Of a stretch of DNA of 64,000 nucleotides, positions 18,967 through 28,288 are shown piece after piece. The translations under genes were made by a program, and so were the position numbers. This stretch comes from Paracoccus benzoatiresistens. GTDB taxonomy: Bacteria; Pseudomonadota; Alphaproteobacteria; Rhodobacterales; Rhodobacteraceae. The notes beneath the pieces are model-generated. The model was given only the letters and a program-made list of their open reading frames with translations, searched no databases and was not told the origin of the DNA. The DNA lies in NCBI RefSeq assembly GCF_026913015.1, contig NZ_JAPTYD010000002.1, positions 124,001-188,000 on the forward strand, read 5' to 3'. Numbering within the stretch: the stretch's first letter is position 1; the number at the start of each line of letters is the position of its first letter.

Positions 18967-19941
18967 GTGGACCGCCCGACCTCCTCAGCCCGCGACGATA
19001 CCGTGACGATCCTGCTGGCCAGCCATCAAGGCGCGGCCTTTATCGGGGCACAGTTGCAAAGCATCGCCGACCAGACCCATGGGAACTGGCGGCTGATCGT
19101 GTCGGATGACGGATCGAAGGACGGGACGCGCGACATCGTTGCCGGCTTCGCGGCCTCGCGCCCCGCGGGGCAAGTCCAGTTGATCGACGGACCCCGACGG
19201 GGCGCTACCCAGAACTTCCTGCACCTGCTGTCTGTTGCGCCGGATGGGATAATTGCCTTCTGCGACCAGGACGATGTCTGGTTCCCCGACAAGCTGGCCC
19301 GCGCCTGCCGCGCACTGGCACCCCATGACGGCCCCGTCCATTACGCCGCCCGGACGATCATCACGGATGATGGCCTTACCCCGGTGGCCGAGTCGCGCCA
19401 CTTTCCCCGGCCCTTGGGCTTTCGCAATGCGCTGGTCCAGGCCATCATGGCGGGCAATACCTCGGTCTTCAACGCGGAAGCCGCGGCGATCCTGCGGTGC
19501 TGCGTCGGGCCGGCGCAGGATCATGACGTCCAGTCGCATGACTGGTGGGCCTATCAGGTCACTGCAGGCGCAGGGGCCGTGCTGCTCCACGACAAAAGGC
19601 CCGCGCTGTTCTATCGCCAGCACGGCCGAAGCGAGATGGGCCGGAACGACACGGTTCGGGCCATGTCGCAGCGGATCGCGATGCTGCTGGCGGGCAACTA
19701 TGGCGGCTGGCTGGCCGCCAACCACGCCGCGCTGGATGCGGTCCGGTCAGAGCTTCTGCCCGAAAATCGCCGCATCCTCGACAGCTTCGGCGCGGCGCTG
19801 CACCAGGCGGGGCCGGTCGCAGCCCTGACCCTGGCCCGCATCGGCCTTTACCGCCAGACGCGGGCCGGAACGGCTGCGTTCTATGGGGCGGCCCTGATGG
19901 GCCGCCTGCGTCAGTGCGGCCCCAGGAGGCTCATGAGATAG
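18967..19941 (+). CDS. Family 2 glycosyltransferase (rhamnosyltransferase-like)
   Basis: This 324-residue GT-A enzyme has an N-terminal nucleotide-sugar fold (VTILLASHQGAAFI, VSDDGSKDGT) and FCDQDDVWFPDKLARA, the DxD-like acceptor region of rhamnosyl- and related transferases. Start chosen at GTG 18967 with AAGGA about eight bases upstream; a TTG at 18910 is less likely. It follows fliL on the same strand and ends 31 bases inside the convergent rfbA gene. Proximity to the dTDP-rhamnose genes suggests rhamnose transfer to a surface or flagellar acceptor (inference). Confidence 0.85.
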   Translation: MDRPTSSARDDTVTILLASHQGAAFIGAQLQSIADQTHGNWRLIVSDDGSKDGTRDIVAGFAASRPAGQVQLIDGPRRGATQNFLHLLSVAPDGIIAFCDQDDVWFPDKLARACRALAPHDGPVHYAARTIITDDGLTPVAESRHFPRPLGFRNALVQAIMAGNTSVFNAEAAAILRCCVGPAQDHDVQSHDWWAYQVTAGAGAVLLHDKRPALFYRQHGRSEMGRNDTVRAMSQRIAMLLAGNYGGWLAANHAALDAVRSELLPENRRILDSFGAALHQAGPVAALTLARIGLYRQTRAGTAAFYGAALMGRLRQCGPRRLMR

Positions 19942-20789
19942 CGGCCGTAGGCGTTCTTCGAGAACTTCTGCGCCTGTACGCGCAAGGCATCCTCGTTGAT
20001 CCAGCCGGCCTCGAAGGCGATCTCCTCGGGGCAGCCGGTCTGCATGCCCTGGCGCTTTTCCAGCGTGCGCACGAAATTGCCCGCATCCAGCAGGCTGCCA
20101 TGGGTGCCGGTATCCAGCCAGGCAAAGCCCCGGCCCATCTTTTCGACCGTCAGGCTGCCATCGTGCAGATAGCTTTCCAGAAGCGTGGTGATTTCAAGCT
20201 CGCCCCGCTCGGACGGCTTGACCTGCCTGGCGCGCTCGGACGCGGTGCCGTCCAGGAAATAAAGTCCGGTCACGGCGAAGTTCGAGGGCGGCAGTTCCGG
20301 CTTTTCGATGATCGCCCGCACACGGCCGTCCGACTGGAAGTCCACGACGCCGTAGCGCTCGGGGTCGGACACGCGATAGCCGAAGACGGTGCCGCCGCTG
20401 TCGCGCCCGTCGGCTGCCTGCAAAAGCTCGGGCAGGCCGTGGCCGAAGAAGATGTTGTCGCCCAGCACCATGGCGGATGGCGCCCCCGCCAGGAACTCCT
20501 CGGCCAGCAGATAGGCCTGCGCCAGCCCGTCGGGCGAAGGCTGGACGATCCATTCGAAGCGCAGCCCCCATTGCCCGCCATCGCCCAGCAACCGCTGGAA
20601 CTGCGCCTGATCCTCGGTGGTGGTGATGATCGCGATCTCCCGGATGCCGGCCAGCATCAGCACGCTGATCGGGTAATAGATCATCGGCTTGTCATAAAGC
20701 GGCAGAAGCTGCTTCGAGACCCCCATCGTGATCGGATAAAGGCGCGTCCCGGACCCTCCCGCCAGAATGATACCCTTGCGTGCGGTCAT
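19911..20789 (-). CDS. rfbA: Glucose-1-phosphate thymidylyltransferase
   Basis: This 292-residue enzyme makes dTDP-glucose, the first step to dTDP-L-rhamnose. The nucleotide-binding GGSGTRLYP is at residues 11-19, followed by SKQLLPLYDKPMIYYP and VLGDNIFFGHGL. Its ATG overlaps the rfbD stop (20786-20789). Its 3' end overlaps the convergent GT2 gene by 31 bp. It is the last gene of the rfbCBDA operon. Confidence 0.97.
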   Translation of the reverse strand: MTARKGIILAGGSGTRLYPITMGVSKQLLPLYDKPMIYYPISVLMLAGIREIAIITTTEDQAQFQRLLGDGGQWGLRFEWIVQPSPDGLAQAYLLAEEFLAGAPSAMVLGDNIFFGHGLPELLQAADGRDSGGTVFGYRVSDPERYGVVDFQSDGRVRAIIEKPELPPSNFAVTGLYFLDGTASERARQVKPSERGELEITTLLESYLHDGSLTVEKMGRGFAWLDTGTHGSLLDAGNFVRTLEKRQGMQTGCPEEIAFEAGWINEDALRVQAQKFSKNAYGRYLMSLLGPH

Positions 20790-21643
20790 GTCATGTATCC
20801 CAAGTGCTTCAGAACAGTGTCGAGATCGGCCCGCCAGTCAGGTCGATCGATGCCGAAATCCTGCGCGATGCGCGCGCAATCCAGACGCGAATTGGCCGGT
20901 CGCCGCGCCGGGGTCGGATAGTCGCTGGCCGGAATGTCGCGCACCTCGCAGGCAAGGCCCGCCCGCGCGAATATCTCGCGCGCGAAGCCGGCCCAACTGA
21001 TGTCGGGTGCCCCGGCAAAGTGGTAAAGCCCGCCCTTTTGCCGATCGGCCAGCATCTGGCGCGTCATTTCCAGCAGGGCGGCCGCGATCCGGCCGGCCTC
21101 GGTCGGGCCGCCGATCTGATCGGCCACGACATTGAGCTGATCCCGCTCGGTCCCAAGGCGCAGCATCGTCTTGACGAAATTCGCCCCGTCGGGGGAAAAC
21201 ACCCAGGAGGTGCGGAGCACGACCCATTGCCCGCCTGCCTCCGCCACCCGGCGCTCGCCCTCAAGCTTGCTCCGGCCATAGACCCCCAAGGGCGCCGTCG
21301 CGGCATCCTCGTTCCGCGCCGTGTCGCCCGAGCCGTCGAAGACATAGTCCGTCGAGACATGCAGGAAGGGAATGCCCAGGTCGGCGGCGGCCTGAGCCAC
21401 CACGCCAGGCGCGGTCGCATTCAGCATCTGGGCTGCCGCGACATCCGTTTCCGCCTTGTCGACGGCCGTATAGGCCGAGGCATTGATGATCGTGGCCGGC
21501 CGCAGGTCGCGGATCCTTGCCACCACGGACTGAGGATCGGACAGGTCGGCATCGGCCCGACCCCAGAAGGTCGCTTCCGGCGCCTGCCGCACCAGCGCCT
21601 GTGCAAGCTGCCCGGATTTCCCCAGAACAAGCAAGCCGTTCAT
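20786..21643 (-). CDS. rfbD: dTDP-4-dehydrorhamnose reductase
   Basis: This 285-residue short-chain dehydrogenase performs the last step to dTDP-L-rhamnose. It has an N-terminal [10 protein letters not shown] dinucleotide loop, [25 protein letters not shown] and the catalytic YGRSKLEGE. Start: ATG 21643, which overlaps the rfbB stop by ATGA; a longer upstream frame is a shadow of rfbB. Confidence 0.95.
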   Translation of the reverse strand: MNGLLVLGKSGQLAQALVRQAPEATFWGRADADLSDPQSVVARIRDLRPATIINASAYTAVDKAETDVAAAQMLNATAPGVVAQAAADLGIPFLHVSTDYVFDGSGDTARNEDAATAPLGVYGRSKLEGERRVAEAGGQWVVLRTSWVFSPDGANFVKTMLRLGTERDQLNVVADQIGGPTEAGRIAAALLEMTRQMLADRQKGGLYHFAGAPDISWAGFAREIFARAGLACEVRDIPASDYPTPARRPANSRLDCARIAQDFGIDRPDWRADLDTVLKHLGYMT

Positions 21644-22680
21644 TGGGTCTGCCCGAGACGCTGGCCGACCCCGTCTCGGGCCAAAAGCGGCTGCCACCAG
21701 TCGCGGTTCTGCAGATACCATTCGACGGTCCGCCGCAGCCCCTCCTCGACCGTGACCGAAGGGCGCCAGCCCAGTTCCGTGCGGATCCGGGCCGGGTCGA
21801 TGGCATAGCGGCGGTCATGGCCGGGCCGGTCGGTGACAAAGGTGATCAGGTCGGCATGGGGCGCGCCTTCGGGATGCATCTCGTCCATATGGGCGCAGAT
21901 GGTGCGCACCAGGTCGATGTTCTTGGCCTCGTTCTCGCCGCCGATGTTGTAGCTGCGGCCAAGTTGCCCCTTCTCGACGACCAGCAGCAGAGCATCGGCA
22001 TGATCCTCGACATAAAGCCAGTCGCGCACATTGCCACCATCGCCATAGACCGGGATCGGCTCGCCCGCGAGGGCCTTCAGGATGACGACCGGAACCAGCT
22101 TTTCGGGGAAATGGTAGGGGCCATAGTTGTTGGAACAGTTGGTCAGCACGACCGGCAGGCCATAGGTCTCGTGCCAGGCACGCACCAGATGGTCCGAGCC
22201 CGCCTTGCTGGCGGAATAGGGACTGCGCGGGTCGTAGGGCGTGGCTTCGGTGAACTGCCCGGTTTCGCCAAGCGAGCCGAAGACCTCGTCGGTCGAGATG
22301 TGGTGGAAGCGGAAGCCTTCGGGGCGGCCGCGTTCGATCCAGTAGGTGCGCGCGGCCTCCAGCATGTTGAAGGTGCCGATCACGTTGGTCTCGATAAAGG
22401 CGGCAGGGCCGTCGATCGACCGGTCGACATGGCTTTCGGCGGCCAGGTGCATGACGGCATCGGGTTGGTGCGCGGCAAAGACCCGGTCCAGCGCGGCCCG
22501 GTCGCGGATGTCGACATGCTCGAAGTGATAAAGGGGGCTTTCAGCCGACTCGGCCACATTCGCGGGATTGGCGGCATAGGTCAGGGCATCGACATTGACG
22601 ACCTCGTGCCCGCGCCGGACCGCAAGCCGGACCACGGCCGATCCGATGAACCCGGCGCCGCCGGTAACGAGAATCTTCAT
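21640..22680 (-). CDS. rfbB: dTDP-glucose 4,6-dehydratase
   Basis: This 346-residue NAD-dependent dehydratase has [10 protein letters not shown] at residues 7-16, [13 protein letters not shown], and the catalytic [14 protein letters not shown]. It makes dTDP-4-keto-6-deoxyglucose, second step to dTDP-L-rhamnose. Coupled to rfbC and rfbD through four-base overlaps on both sides. Confidence 0.97.
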   Translation of the reverse strand: MKILVTGGAGFIGSAVVRLAVRRGHEVVNVDALTYAANPANVAESAESPLYHFEHVDIRDRAALDRVFAAHQPDAVMHLAAESHVDRSIDGPAAFIETNVIGTFNMLEAARTYWIERGRPEGFRFHHISTDEVFGSLGETGQFTEATPYDPRSPYSASKAGSDHLVRAWHETYGLPVVLTNCSNNYGPYHFPEKLVPVVILKALAGEPIPVYGDGGNVRDWLYVEDHADALLLVVEKGQLGRSYNIGGENEAKNIDLVRTICAHMDEMHPEGAPHADLITFVTDRPGHDRRYAIDPARIRTELGWRPSVTVEEGLRRTVEWYLQNRDWWQPLLARDGVGQRLGQTQ

Positions 22681-23237
22681 GCAGCACCTTTGTATTCGAA
22701 GGGAGAGTGCCAGTCGGCAAAAGCAGGGGCATCCCGGTCCTTGTCGGAAAGCACGGGGTCGTCAACCCCCCAGTCGATGCCAAGACTGTCCCATCGGACC
22801 GCCCCGTCGCTGGCCTTGTCGTAATGGGCCGTGCATTTGTAGACGATCTCGGTATCTGCTTCGCGCGTGACGAAGCCATGCAGGAAGCCGGGCGGGACCC
22901 ATAGCTGCCGGCCATTCTCGTAGGACAGCTCGACCCCCACCCATTGGCCATAGGCCGGGCTGCCGCGGCGTCCATCGACCGCAATATCCAGCAATGCCCC
23001 GCGCCCGCAGCGCACCAGCTTGCCCTGCGCAAAGGGCGGGGCCTGATAGTGAAGCCCGCGAACGGTCCCCACACGGCGCGACATCGAATGGTTGTCCTGG
23101 ACGAAATCCGGCAGGGTCACGCCAGCCTCGGACAGGGTCTTCCGGTTCCAGCTTTCCGAGAAAAAGCCCCGCTCATCGCCAAAGCGCGCAGGTGTGATGA
23201 CAAGAACATCCGGCAAGGCGGTGGCTTCTATCTTCAT
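22677..23237 (-). CDS. rfbC: dTDP-4-dehydrorhamnose 3,5-epimerase
   Basis: This 186-residue cupin epimerase has VRGLHYQ (catalytic His63), [18 protein letters not shown] and VPPGFLHGF. First gene of the leftward rfbC-rfbB-rfbD-rfbA operon, in which every junction is an ATGA overlap. Upstream are 89 bases with no convincing promoter before the flgI end. Confidence 0.96.
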   Translation of the reverse strand: MKIEATALPDVLVITPARFGDERGFFSESWNRKTLSEAGVTLPDFVQDNHSMSRRVGTVRGLHYQAPPFAQGKLVRCGRGALLDIAVDGRRGSPAYGQWVGVELSYENGRQLWVPPGFLHGFVTREADTEIVYKCTAHYDKASDGAVRWDSLGIDWGVDDPVLSDKDRDAPAFADWHSPFEYKGAA

Positions 23238-23326
23238 GAGATCAATCCAGGGCTGGAAACACCGCGTATCGTCTATGCGATGGCGCCGGCACTGTCACTC
23301 GCCTTATGCAAGAATTCCGGACGGCC

Positions 23327-24427
23327 TCATTCGATGATCAGATCGGCATGCAAGGCCCCCGCCGCATGGATCGATTTCAGGATGTCGATCATCTCTCTCG
23401 GGCGGACCCCAAGCGCATTCAGCCCTTCGACCAGATCGCTGAGCGAGGTTTCCCCCGCGACCTCGGCAAATCCGATGCCTGGCTCGTTACGCAGTTCGGC
23501 CACTGTTCGCGGCACGGTGACGGTCTCGCCCCGCGCGAAGGGGTTGGGCTGGGCCACCATCGGCGCCTCGCTGACCTGCAAGGTCAGGGCGCCCTGCGAA
23601 ACGGCGACCCGAGAGATGCGCACACGCTCGCCGATGACAATGGTGCCGGACTTGTGGTCGATGACCACCTTGGCGCGGTCCTCGGGCTCGACCATCAGGT
23701 TTTCGATCCGGCCAAGCACGCGGGCGGGATTGACATCGCCCAGTTGGCGGAACTCGACCAGGACCGTGCCGCTGTCCTGCGTGACGGCGACGCGCCGATC
23801 GAAGTCACGGTTGATGGCGTCCTCGATCCGGGTCGCGGTGGTGAAATCGGCATTGCGCAGGGCGACGCGGATATTCTCGATGCCGGCGAAATCGAACTCC
23901 ACCTCCCGCTCGACCCGCGCCCCGACCGGGATCTTGCCCGAGGTCGGCACCCCCTCGACCACGCGAGCGGCTTCCCCCTCGACCGCTGCGCCGCTTGCAA
24001 TGATCGAGCCTTGGGCCACGGCATAGATGTTGCCGTCGGCGGCCTTCAGCGGCGTCATCACCAGCGTCCCGCCCAACAGGCTTTTCGCGTCGCCGATGGT
24101 TGACACACCGACGTCGATGCGGCTGCCCGACCGTGCAAAGGGCGGCAGCGTGGCGGTAACCACGACGGCGGCGACGTTGCGGGACCGCAATGCCTCGTCC
24201 GTGACGTTGACGCCAAGCCGTTCCAGCAGACCGGCCAGCAGTTCCTCGGTAAAAGGCGCGTTGCGGAAGCCGTCGCCGGTACCATCCAGGCCCACCACCA
24301 GGCCATAACCGACCAGATCGTTGCCCCGCACCCCATCGAAATCGGCCAGATCCTTGACCCGGACCGGCGCCGCCGCGGCAATGACCGGCAGCAGCGCCAC
24401 GACAATCATCGCAAACAGGCGCCGCAT
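23327..24427 (-). CDS. flgI: Flagellar P-ring protein FlgI
   Basis: This 366-residue periplasmic ring subunit has a signal peptide (1-19, ending AAAA), VKDLADFDGVRGNDLVGYGLVVGLDGTGD-type N-terminus (seen as GVRGNDLVGYGLVVGL), and the C-terminal GVRPREMIDILKSIHAAGAL. Last gene of the motB-flgE-flgK-flgL-flgI block. Its ATG overlaps the flgL stop (TGATG). Confidence 0.97.
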   Translation of the reverse strand: MRRLFAMIVVALLPVIAAAAPVRVKDLADFDGVRGNDLVGYGLVVGLDGTGDGFRNAPFTEELLAGLLERLGVNVTDEALRSRNVAAVVVTATLPPFARSGSRIDVGVSTIGDAKSLLGGTLVMTPLKAADGNIYAVAQGSIIASGAAVEGEAARVVEGVPTSGKIPVGARVEREVEFDFAGIENIRVALRNADFTTATRIEDAINRDFDRRVAVTQDSGTVLVEFRQLGDVNPARVLGRIENLMVEPEDRAKVVIDHKSGTIVIGERVRISRVAVSQGALTLQVSEAPMVAQPNPFARGETVTVPRTVAELRNEPGIGFAEVAGETSLSDLVEGLNALGVRPREMIDILKSIHAAGALHADLIIE

Positions 24428-25431
24428 CAGATGTAATCCGCCAGCTTGAGCTGCGACAGGCGCCCGATCACGGAGTAGAGCATCTGCAGCTTCGTTTCGG
24501 CATCGCTGATCGCGGTGGATGTCGCGAAGGGATCCGCCTCGCGCAGGGTGTTGCGCGCGGTTTGCAGCGTGGCCGTGGCCGCATCTCCCTGGGTCCGGGC
24601 GCTGGCGATGACCTGCTGGGCATAACCGACGCGCGACATTTCGGCGATCAGGGCGGATGAGTTGTCCATCAGGGCCTTGCCAGCACTTGCCAGCAGTTCC
24701 TGCCCTTCCTGCAGGTTGGCGGCCAAGGCACCGCGATCGAGCAGCGCGGCGGTCGCAAGGCCCTTCAGGCTGTCGCGGATCGAGGGCGACAAAGCGGTCG
24801 TTGTCAGGCTGAGGGTGGTATCTTCGCCGATCGGCATCAATTGCCCCCCTGCGCCCCCGCGATAGGCGACATCGGCGAAACCGCCCGAAGGCGCGTCGAA
24901 CCAGCCCGACACGGCCTGCGCGACATCCTCGGCCGTGGTCAGGCCCGATACCAGCGTTGTCAGTTCCGACAGGATCACCTCGGCCGAGGCCAGCGGGAGC
25001 GTATCGCTGGCGGTCCCCGAGAACAGGAACCGCTGCCCGACTGCGCCGTTCAACTGCCCGATCGCGGTCTGCAAGAGCGACGCCGCTTCGGCCGACCGGG
25101 CGGCAGCCAGGCCTTCGGTGGACGCGGCAGGGGCGGCATACAGATTCTGGCCCAGCTGCGCGGTCGCCGATTGGATCGCGCTCAGGGCGTCCTGCATGCC
25201 CTTGGTGTGGGCCGCTGCTTCGGCCGCATTGCTTTGGAACTGCGACAGAATGGCCAGCCGCGCCTCGATCCCGGCCAGGTTCTGGGTGTTGCCACCCAGC
25301 CTTGCGCCCAAGTCGGAAACCTCGCCGCTGGAAAGCTCGGCAGTGAGGGTCGCCAGCGTGGTCTTGATCCGGCTGGACGCGGATTGCATGGCGAAGGCGC
25401 GCGCCTGGTCCCCGATGGATTGCACCGTCAT
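24427..25431 (-). CDS. flgL: Flagellar hook-filament junction protein FlgL
   Basis: This 334-residue protein has the flagellin-like N-terminal helix (TTLATLTAELSSGEVSDLG) and C-terminal TAISDAETKLQMLYSVIGRLSQLKLADYI-type helix (TKLQMLYSVIGRLS). Start: ATG 25431, two bases after the flgK stop, with GGAG upstream. It joins hook to filament together with FlgK. Confidence 0.9.
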   Translation of the reverse strand: MTVQSIGDQARAFAMQSASSRIKTTLATLTAELSSGEVSDLGARLGGNTQNLAGIEARLAILSQFQSNAAEAAAHTKGMQDALSAIQSATAQLGQNLYAAPAASTEGLAAARSAEAASLLQTAIGQLNGAVGQRFLFSGTASDTLPLASAEVILSELTTLVSGLTTAEDVAQAVSGWFDAPSGGFADVAYRGGAGGQLMPIGEDTTLSLTTTALSPSIRDSLKGLATAALLDRGALAANLQEGQELLASAGKALMDNSSALIAEMSRVGYAQQVIASARTQGDAATATLQTARNTLREADPFATSTAISDAETKLQMLYSVIGRLSQLKLADYI

Positions 25432-25433
25432 CG

Positions 25434-26888
25434 TCAAATCTCCAGTATCTGGTCCATCATGGTCTGGATGGCCTGAATGACCCGCGCATTGGCGGCATAG
25501 GCCTGTTCGTATTGCAGCAGCTTCTGCATCTCGGCGTCGCTGTCCACGCCATCCGCCGCCAGGCGACTGGTGATCGTATCGGCCTGGCTGTTGATGACCG
25601 CCGCCTCGGATTGGGCGTTCACGCGCGTGGTCGCGATCCGGGATTCCACCGCCCCGAGGCGGTCGGCAAGCGAGGCCTTGCCGCTGAAACCCGTTCCCGC
25701 CGTGGCAGTCGTCGCGGCGTCCAAGGCATCCGACATGGCGACCAGCAGCGAGGCATCCCCCACGGCCCCGGGGGTCGCGGCCCCCAGGCCCGCGCGAATG
25801 CGCCATGCCTCGCCACCCGCGCTTTCCACGACGGCATCGTTGACGCTGATCCGCCCCGCAAGCCCGGTCTTGTCTGCCGCGCTGGCCCGCGCGTCGCCGT
25901 CGGTGAAAAGCCCCGCCGAACTCGCCGTCAGCGTGGGATCGACCGCCGGATTCGCCAGACGGCCGTGCAGATCAAGGGCAATGTCGTCCAGCAGGTCTTG
26001 CGCCGCAGGAGCCAGTTCGTCACGGATCGCGAAATTCGCGGCCAGCGAGCCCCCTGCATAGAGCTTCATCTGCGACTGCGTCAGCTCCGCCCCGTTCTGG
26101 ACCAGCATGGACAGCCCCGACCCGGCGGTCCTGTCGGCCGTCACCTGCCCCGCCGCCGTGAAGGACAGTTCGGTTGGCATGGTGCCGTCCAGCAGGACCG
26201 CGCCCTCTGCCGTGAACAGCGCGACCGCGCCGGCCGTCCGCGTCACCTCTTGCACCGGGACGATCTTGGCGATCTCGCCGATAATGCCTTGCCGCTGGTC
26301 GTAAAGCGACGACGGGTCCGAACCGTCGGCTTCCAGCACGGCGATCTTGCGATTCAAATCCGCCACCTGGGCCAGCGACTTGTTCAGGGTGGCGATATCC
26401 GAAGCGATGGCCTGGTCGGCCGCGCTGCGCGCGGCCTGAACCTCGTCCGAGGCGGCGTTCAGCCTGTCGGCCAGCGCGGTGGCCTTGTCGACCACCTGCG
26501 TCAAGCGGATGTCGTCGTCAGGCCGGCTGGCCGCCGAGGAGAGGGCCGTCCGGAAATCACTGAGCGCCGAGCCCAGGCTGCCGGTGTTGCCGGCAATGCC
26601 GACCGCCTCCTCGATCCGGGTCGCGAAGTCCAGGCGCGTGGCGGCATTGGCGCGCGCGGCCTCGGCCAGGCGCGATTCGGACAGGACACTTGCATTGACC
26701 GCGCGCGTCACTCCGTCGACCCGCACGCCCCCGGCATTGCCGCCCGCCGTCTGGGCGCTGACTGCCAGGTCCCGCCGGGCATAGCCCGGGGTCGAGGCGT
26801 TCGCGATATTGGCCGCAACGGTTTCGGTTCCCCGCGCGGTGGCGGTCAGGCCGGACAAGGCATTTCCCAAGGCGCGCGCAATGCTCAT
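25434..26888 (-). CDS. flgK: Flagellar hook-associated protein FlgK
   Basis: This 484-residue HAP1 has the N-terminal hook-family signature VAANIANASTPGYARRD (residues ~23-39) and the C-terminal EMQKLLQYEQAYAANARVIQ helix. Internal TRLDFATRIEEAVG and the AAARPDDD region match FlgK. Start: ATG 26888 with AAAGGAC upstream. Normal for alphaproteobacteria. Confidence 0.95.
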   Translation of the reverse strand: MSIARALGNALSGLTATARGTETVAANIANASTPGYARRDLAVSAQTAGGNAGGVRVDGVTRAVNASVLSESRLAEAARANAATRLDFATRIEEAVGIAGNTGSLGSALSDFRTALSSAASRPDDDIRLTQVVDKATALADRLNAASDEVQAARSAADQAIASDIATLNKSLAQVADLNRKIAVLEADGSDPSSLYDQRQGIIGEIAKIVPVQEVTRTAGAVALFTAEGAVLLDGTMPTELSFTAAGQVTADRTAGSGLSMLVQNGAELTQSQMKLYAGGSLAANFAIRDELAPAAQDLLDDIALDLHGRLANPAVDPTLTASSAGLFTDGDARASAADKTGLAGRISVNDAVVESAGGEAWRIRAGLGAATPGAVGDASLLVAMSDALDAATTATAGTGFSGKASLADRLGAVESRIATTRVNAQSEAAVINSQADTITSRLAADGVDSDAEMQKLLQYEQAYAANARVIQAIQTMMDQILEI

Positions 26889-26901
26889 GGCGTCGGTCCT
26901 T

Positions 26902-28218
26902 TCAGCGCTTGATGCTTGTGGTTTCCTGCAGCATCTCATCCACCGTCTGGATGATTTTCGCGTTCGACGAATAGGCCCGCTGCGTCTGGATCAGGTGGGT
27001 CAGTTCCTCGGCCACGTCGGTGGTCGATTCCTCCAGCGCATAGCCCTGGACCGAGCCCGTCGGCCCATCGCCCGCATCCCACAGGAAGAAGCCCCCCGAG
27101 GTGGGCGAGATCGTGAAAGCCTGCGAATCCACCGAGGTCAGGCCGTTCGGGTTGGGCACGTCCACCAGCGGGATCTGGTACAGCGTCTTGACGAAGCCGG
27201 TGTCGTAGCTGGCCTTCAGGAAGCCGTCGGCGTCAACCTCGACCGTGGTCAGGTTTCCGACCGGAGAGCCGTTCTTGGTTATGTTCGTGGGCGAGAAGCT
27301 AGCCGAGAGCTGGCGCAGCCCGGTCGTGCCGCCCGGCGTGCCGATGACCAGATCCATCGGGCCACCCGCGACATTCAGCCCGATCGTCCCGGTATCGGGG
27401 TCATAGGCGCCGCCGCTGATCGCCGTCACGCTGGCAATGCTGCCCCCGTTCGCCTGGCTGTCGTCGAAGGTGATCCGGTATGATCCGACCAGGTTCGACG
27501 CCGGGTCCGAGGCAGAATCGCGAACCTCCATCACCCAGGTGTTGGACATGCCGGTCGCATCCGACGTGTCGGGAACAAAGGTGATGTTCAGCGATTCGGA
27601 CGTGCCAAGGTTGCCATAATATTCGACCTTCAACGCCAGCGGATCGCCGGATGCGCCAGGCATCGTCTCGGTCGCGGGCAGGTTCACGCCCAGCGACACC
27701 TGGGTCGTGGGATCGCCCGCCGTCTGGTTGGCGCTGATCTGAACGGGCACCAGCCCGCCCATCGTGTCGCGCGACATCAGGGGGACGGTTCCGTCCGCCT
27801 GCGCGGGCCAGCCCATCAGGACCAGCCCCGACCCGGTCTTCAGGATCCCGTCGGCATCGGTCCGGAACGATCCCGTGCGGGTCATCATGAACGGGAGGTC
27901 CGTGAAGCCGTTGTCGAGATCCACCGCCGAGGTCACCGGCAGCATTCCGCGCCCGGATATGGCGATGTCCAGCGGATGCGTCGTGGTCGAAAGCGCCCCG
28001 TCATCCTCGATCACGCGATAGGTCGAGGCGCTGACGCCCCCCGCCGAGTACATCCCCGCGACGCGATGCTGGTTCAGCACGAAGGCGTTGAAGTCGGTTT
28101 CCATCCGCTTGTAGCCATAGGTGCCCGAGTTCGCGATGTTGTCGGAGATCGTCGCAAGCCGGGTGGAATTCGCCGCCAGCCCCGAGACACCGGCGCTCAT
28201 TGCGGAAGACATTGACAT
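26902..28218 (-). CDS. flgE: Flagellar hook protein FlgE
   Basis: This 438-residue hook subunit has N-terminal ATISDNIANSGTYGYKRME, a central FlgE domain (ISANQTAGDPTTQVSLGVNLPA) and the C-terminal ELTHLIQTQRAYSSNAKIIQ helix. Start: ATG 28218, with AAGG nine bases upstream. A CtrA-like box lies about 46 bp upstream (28264-28278). Confidence 0.96.
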   Translation of the reverse strand: MSMSSAMSAGVSGLAANSTRLATISDNIANSGTYGYKRMETDFNAFVLNQHRVAGMYSAGGVSASTYRVIEDDGALSTTTHPLDIAISGRGMLPVTSAVDLDNGFTDLPFMMTRTGSFRTDADGILKTGSGLVLMGWPAQADGTVPLMSRDTMGGLVPVQISANQTAGDPTTQVSLGVNLPATETMPGASGDPLALKVEYYGNLGTSESLNITFVPDTSDATGMSNTWVMEVRDSASDPASNLVGSYRITFDDSQANGGSIASVTAISGGAYDPDTGTIGLNVAGGPMDLVIGTPGGTTGLRQLSASFSPTNITKNGSPVGNLTTVEVDADGFLKASYDTGFVKTLYQIPLVDVPNPNGLTSVDSQAFTISPTSGGFFLWDAGDGPTGSVQGYALEESTTDVAEELTHLIQTQRAYSSNAKIIQTVDEMLQETTSIKR

Positions 28219-28263
28219 GGCATCACCTTCTTGTGGTTCGATCCGGATCATCCCTGTCAGGGC

Positions 28264-28278
28264 TTAAGATTCGCCTAA
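28264..28278 (-). promoter_or_regulatory. CtrA-like box overlapping a GANTC site upstream of flgE
   Basis: On the minus strand the sequence is TTAG-N7-TTAA, one mismatch from the CtrA consensus TTAA-N7-TTAA. The N7 spacer contains GAATC, a CcrM site. It is located between motB and flgE, about 46 bp before the flgE ATG. In alphaproteobacteria flagellar operons are often CtrA-controlled. Regulation here is inferred from the motif alone. Confidence 0.45.
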
Positions 28279-28288
28279 CCGCGCCCGG

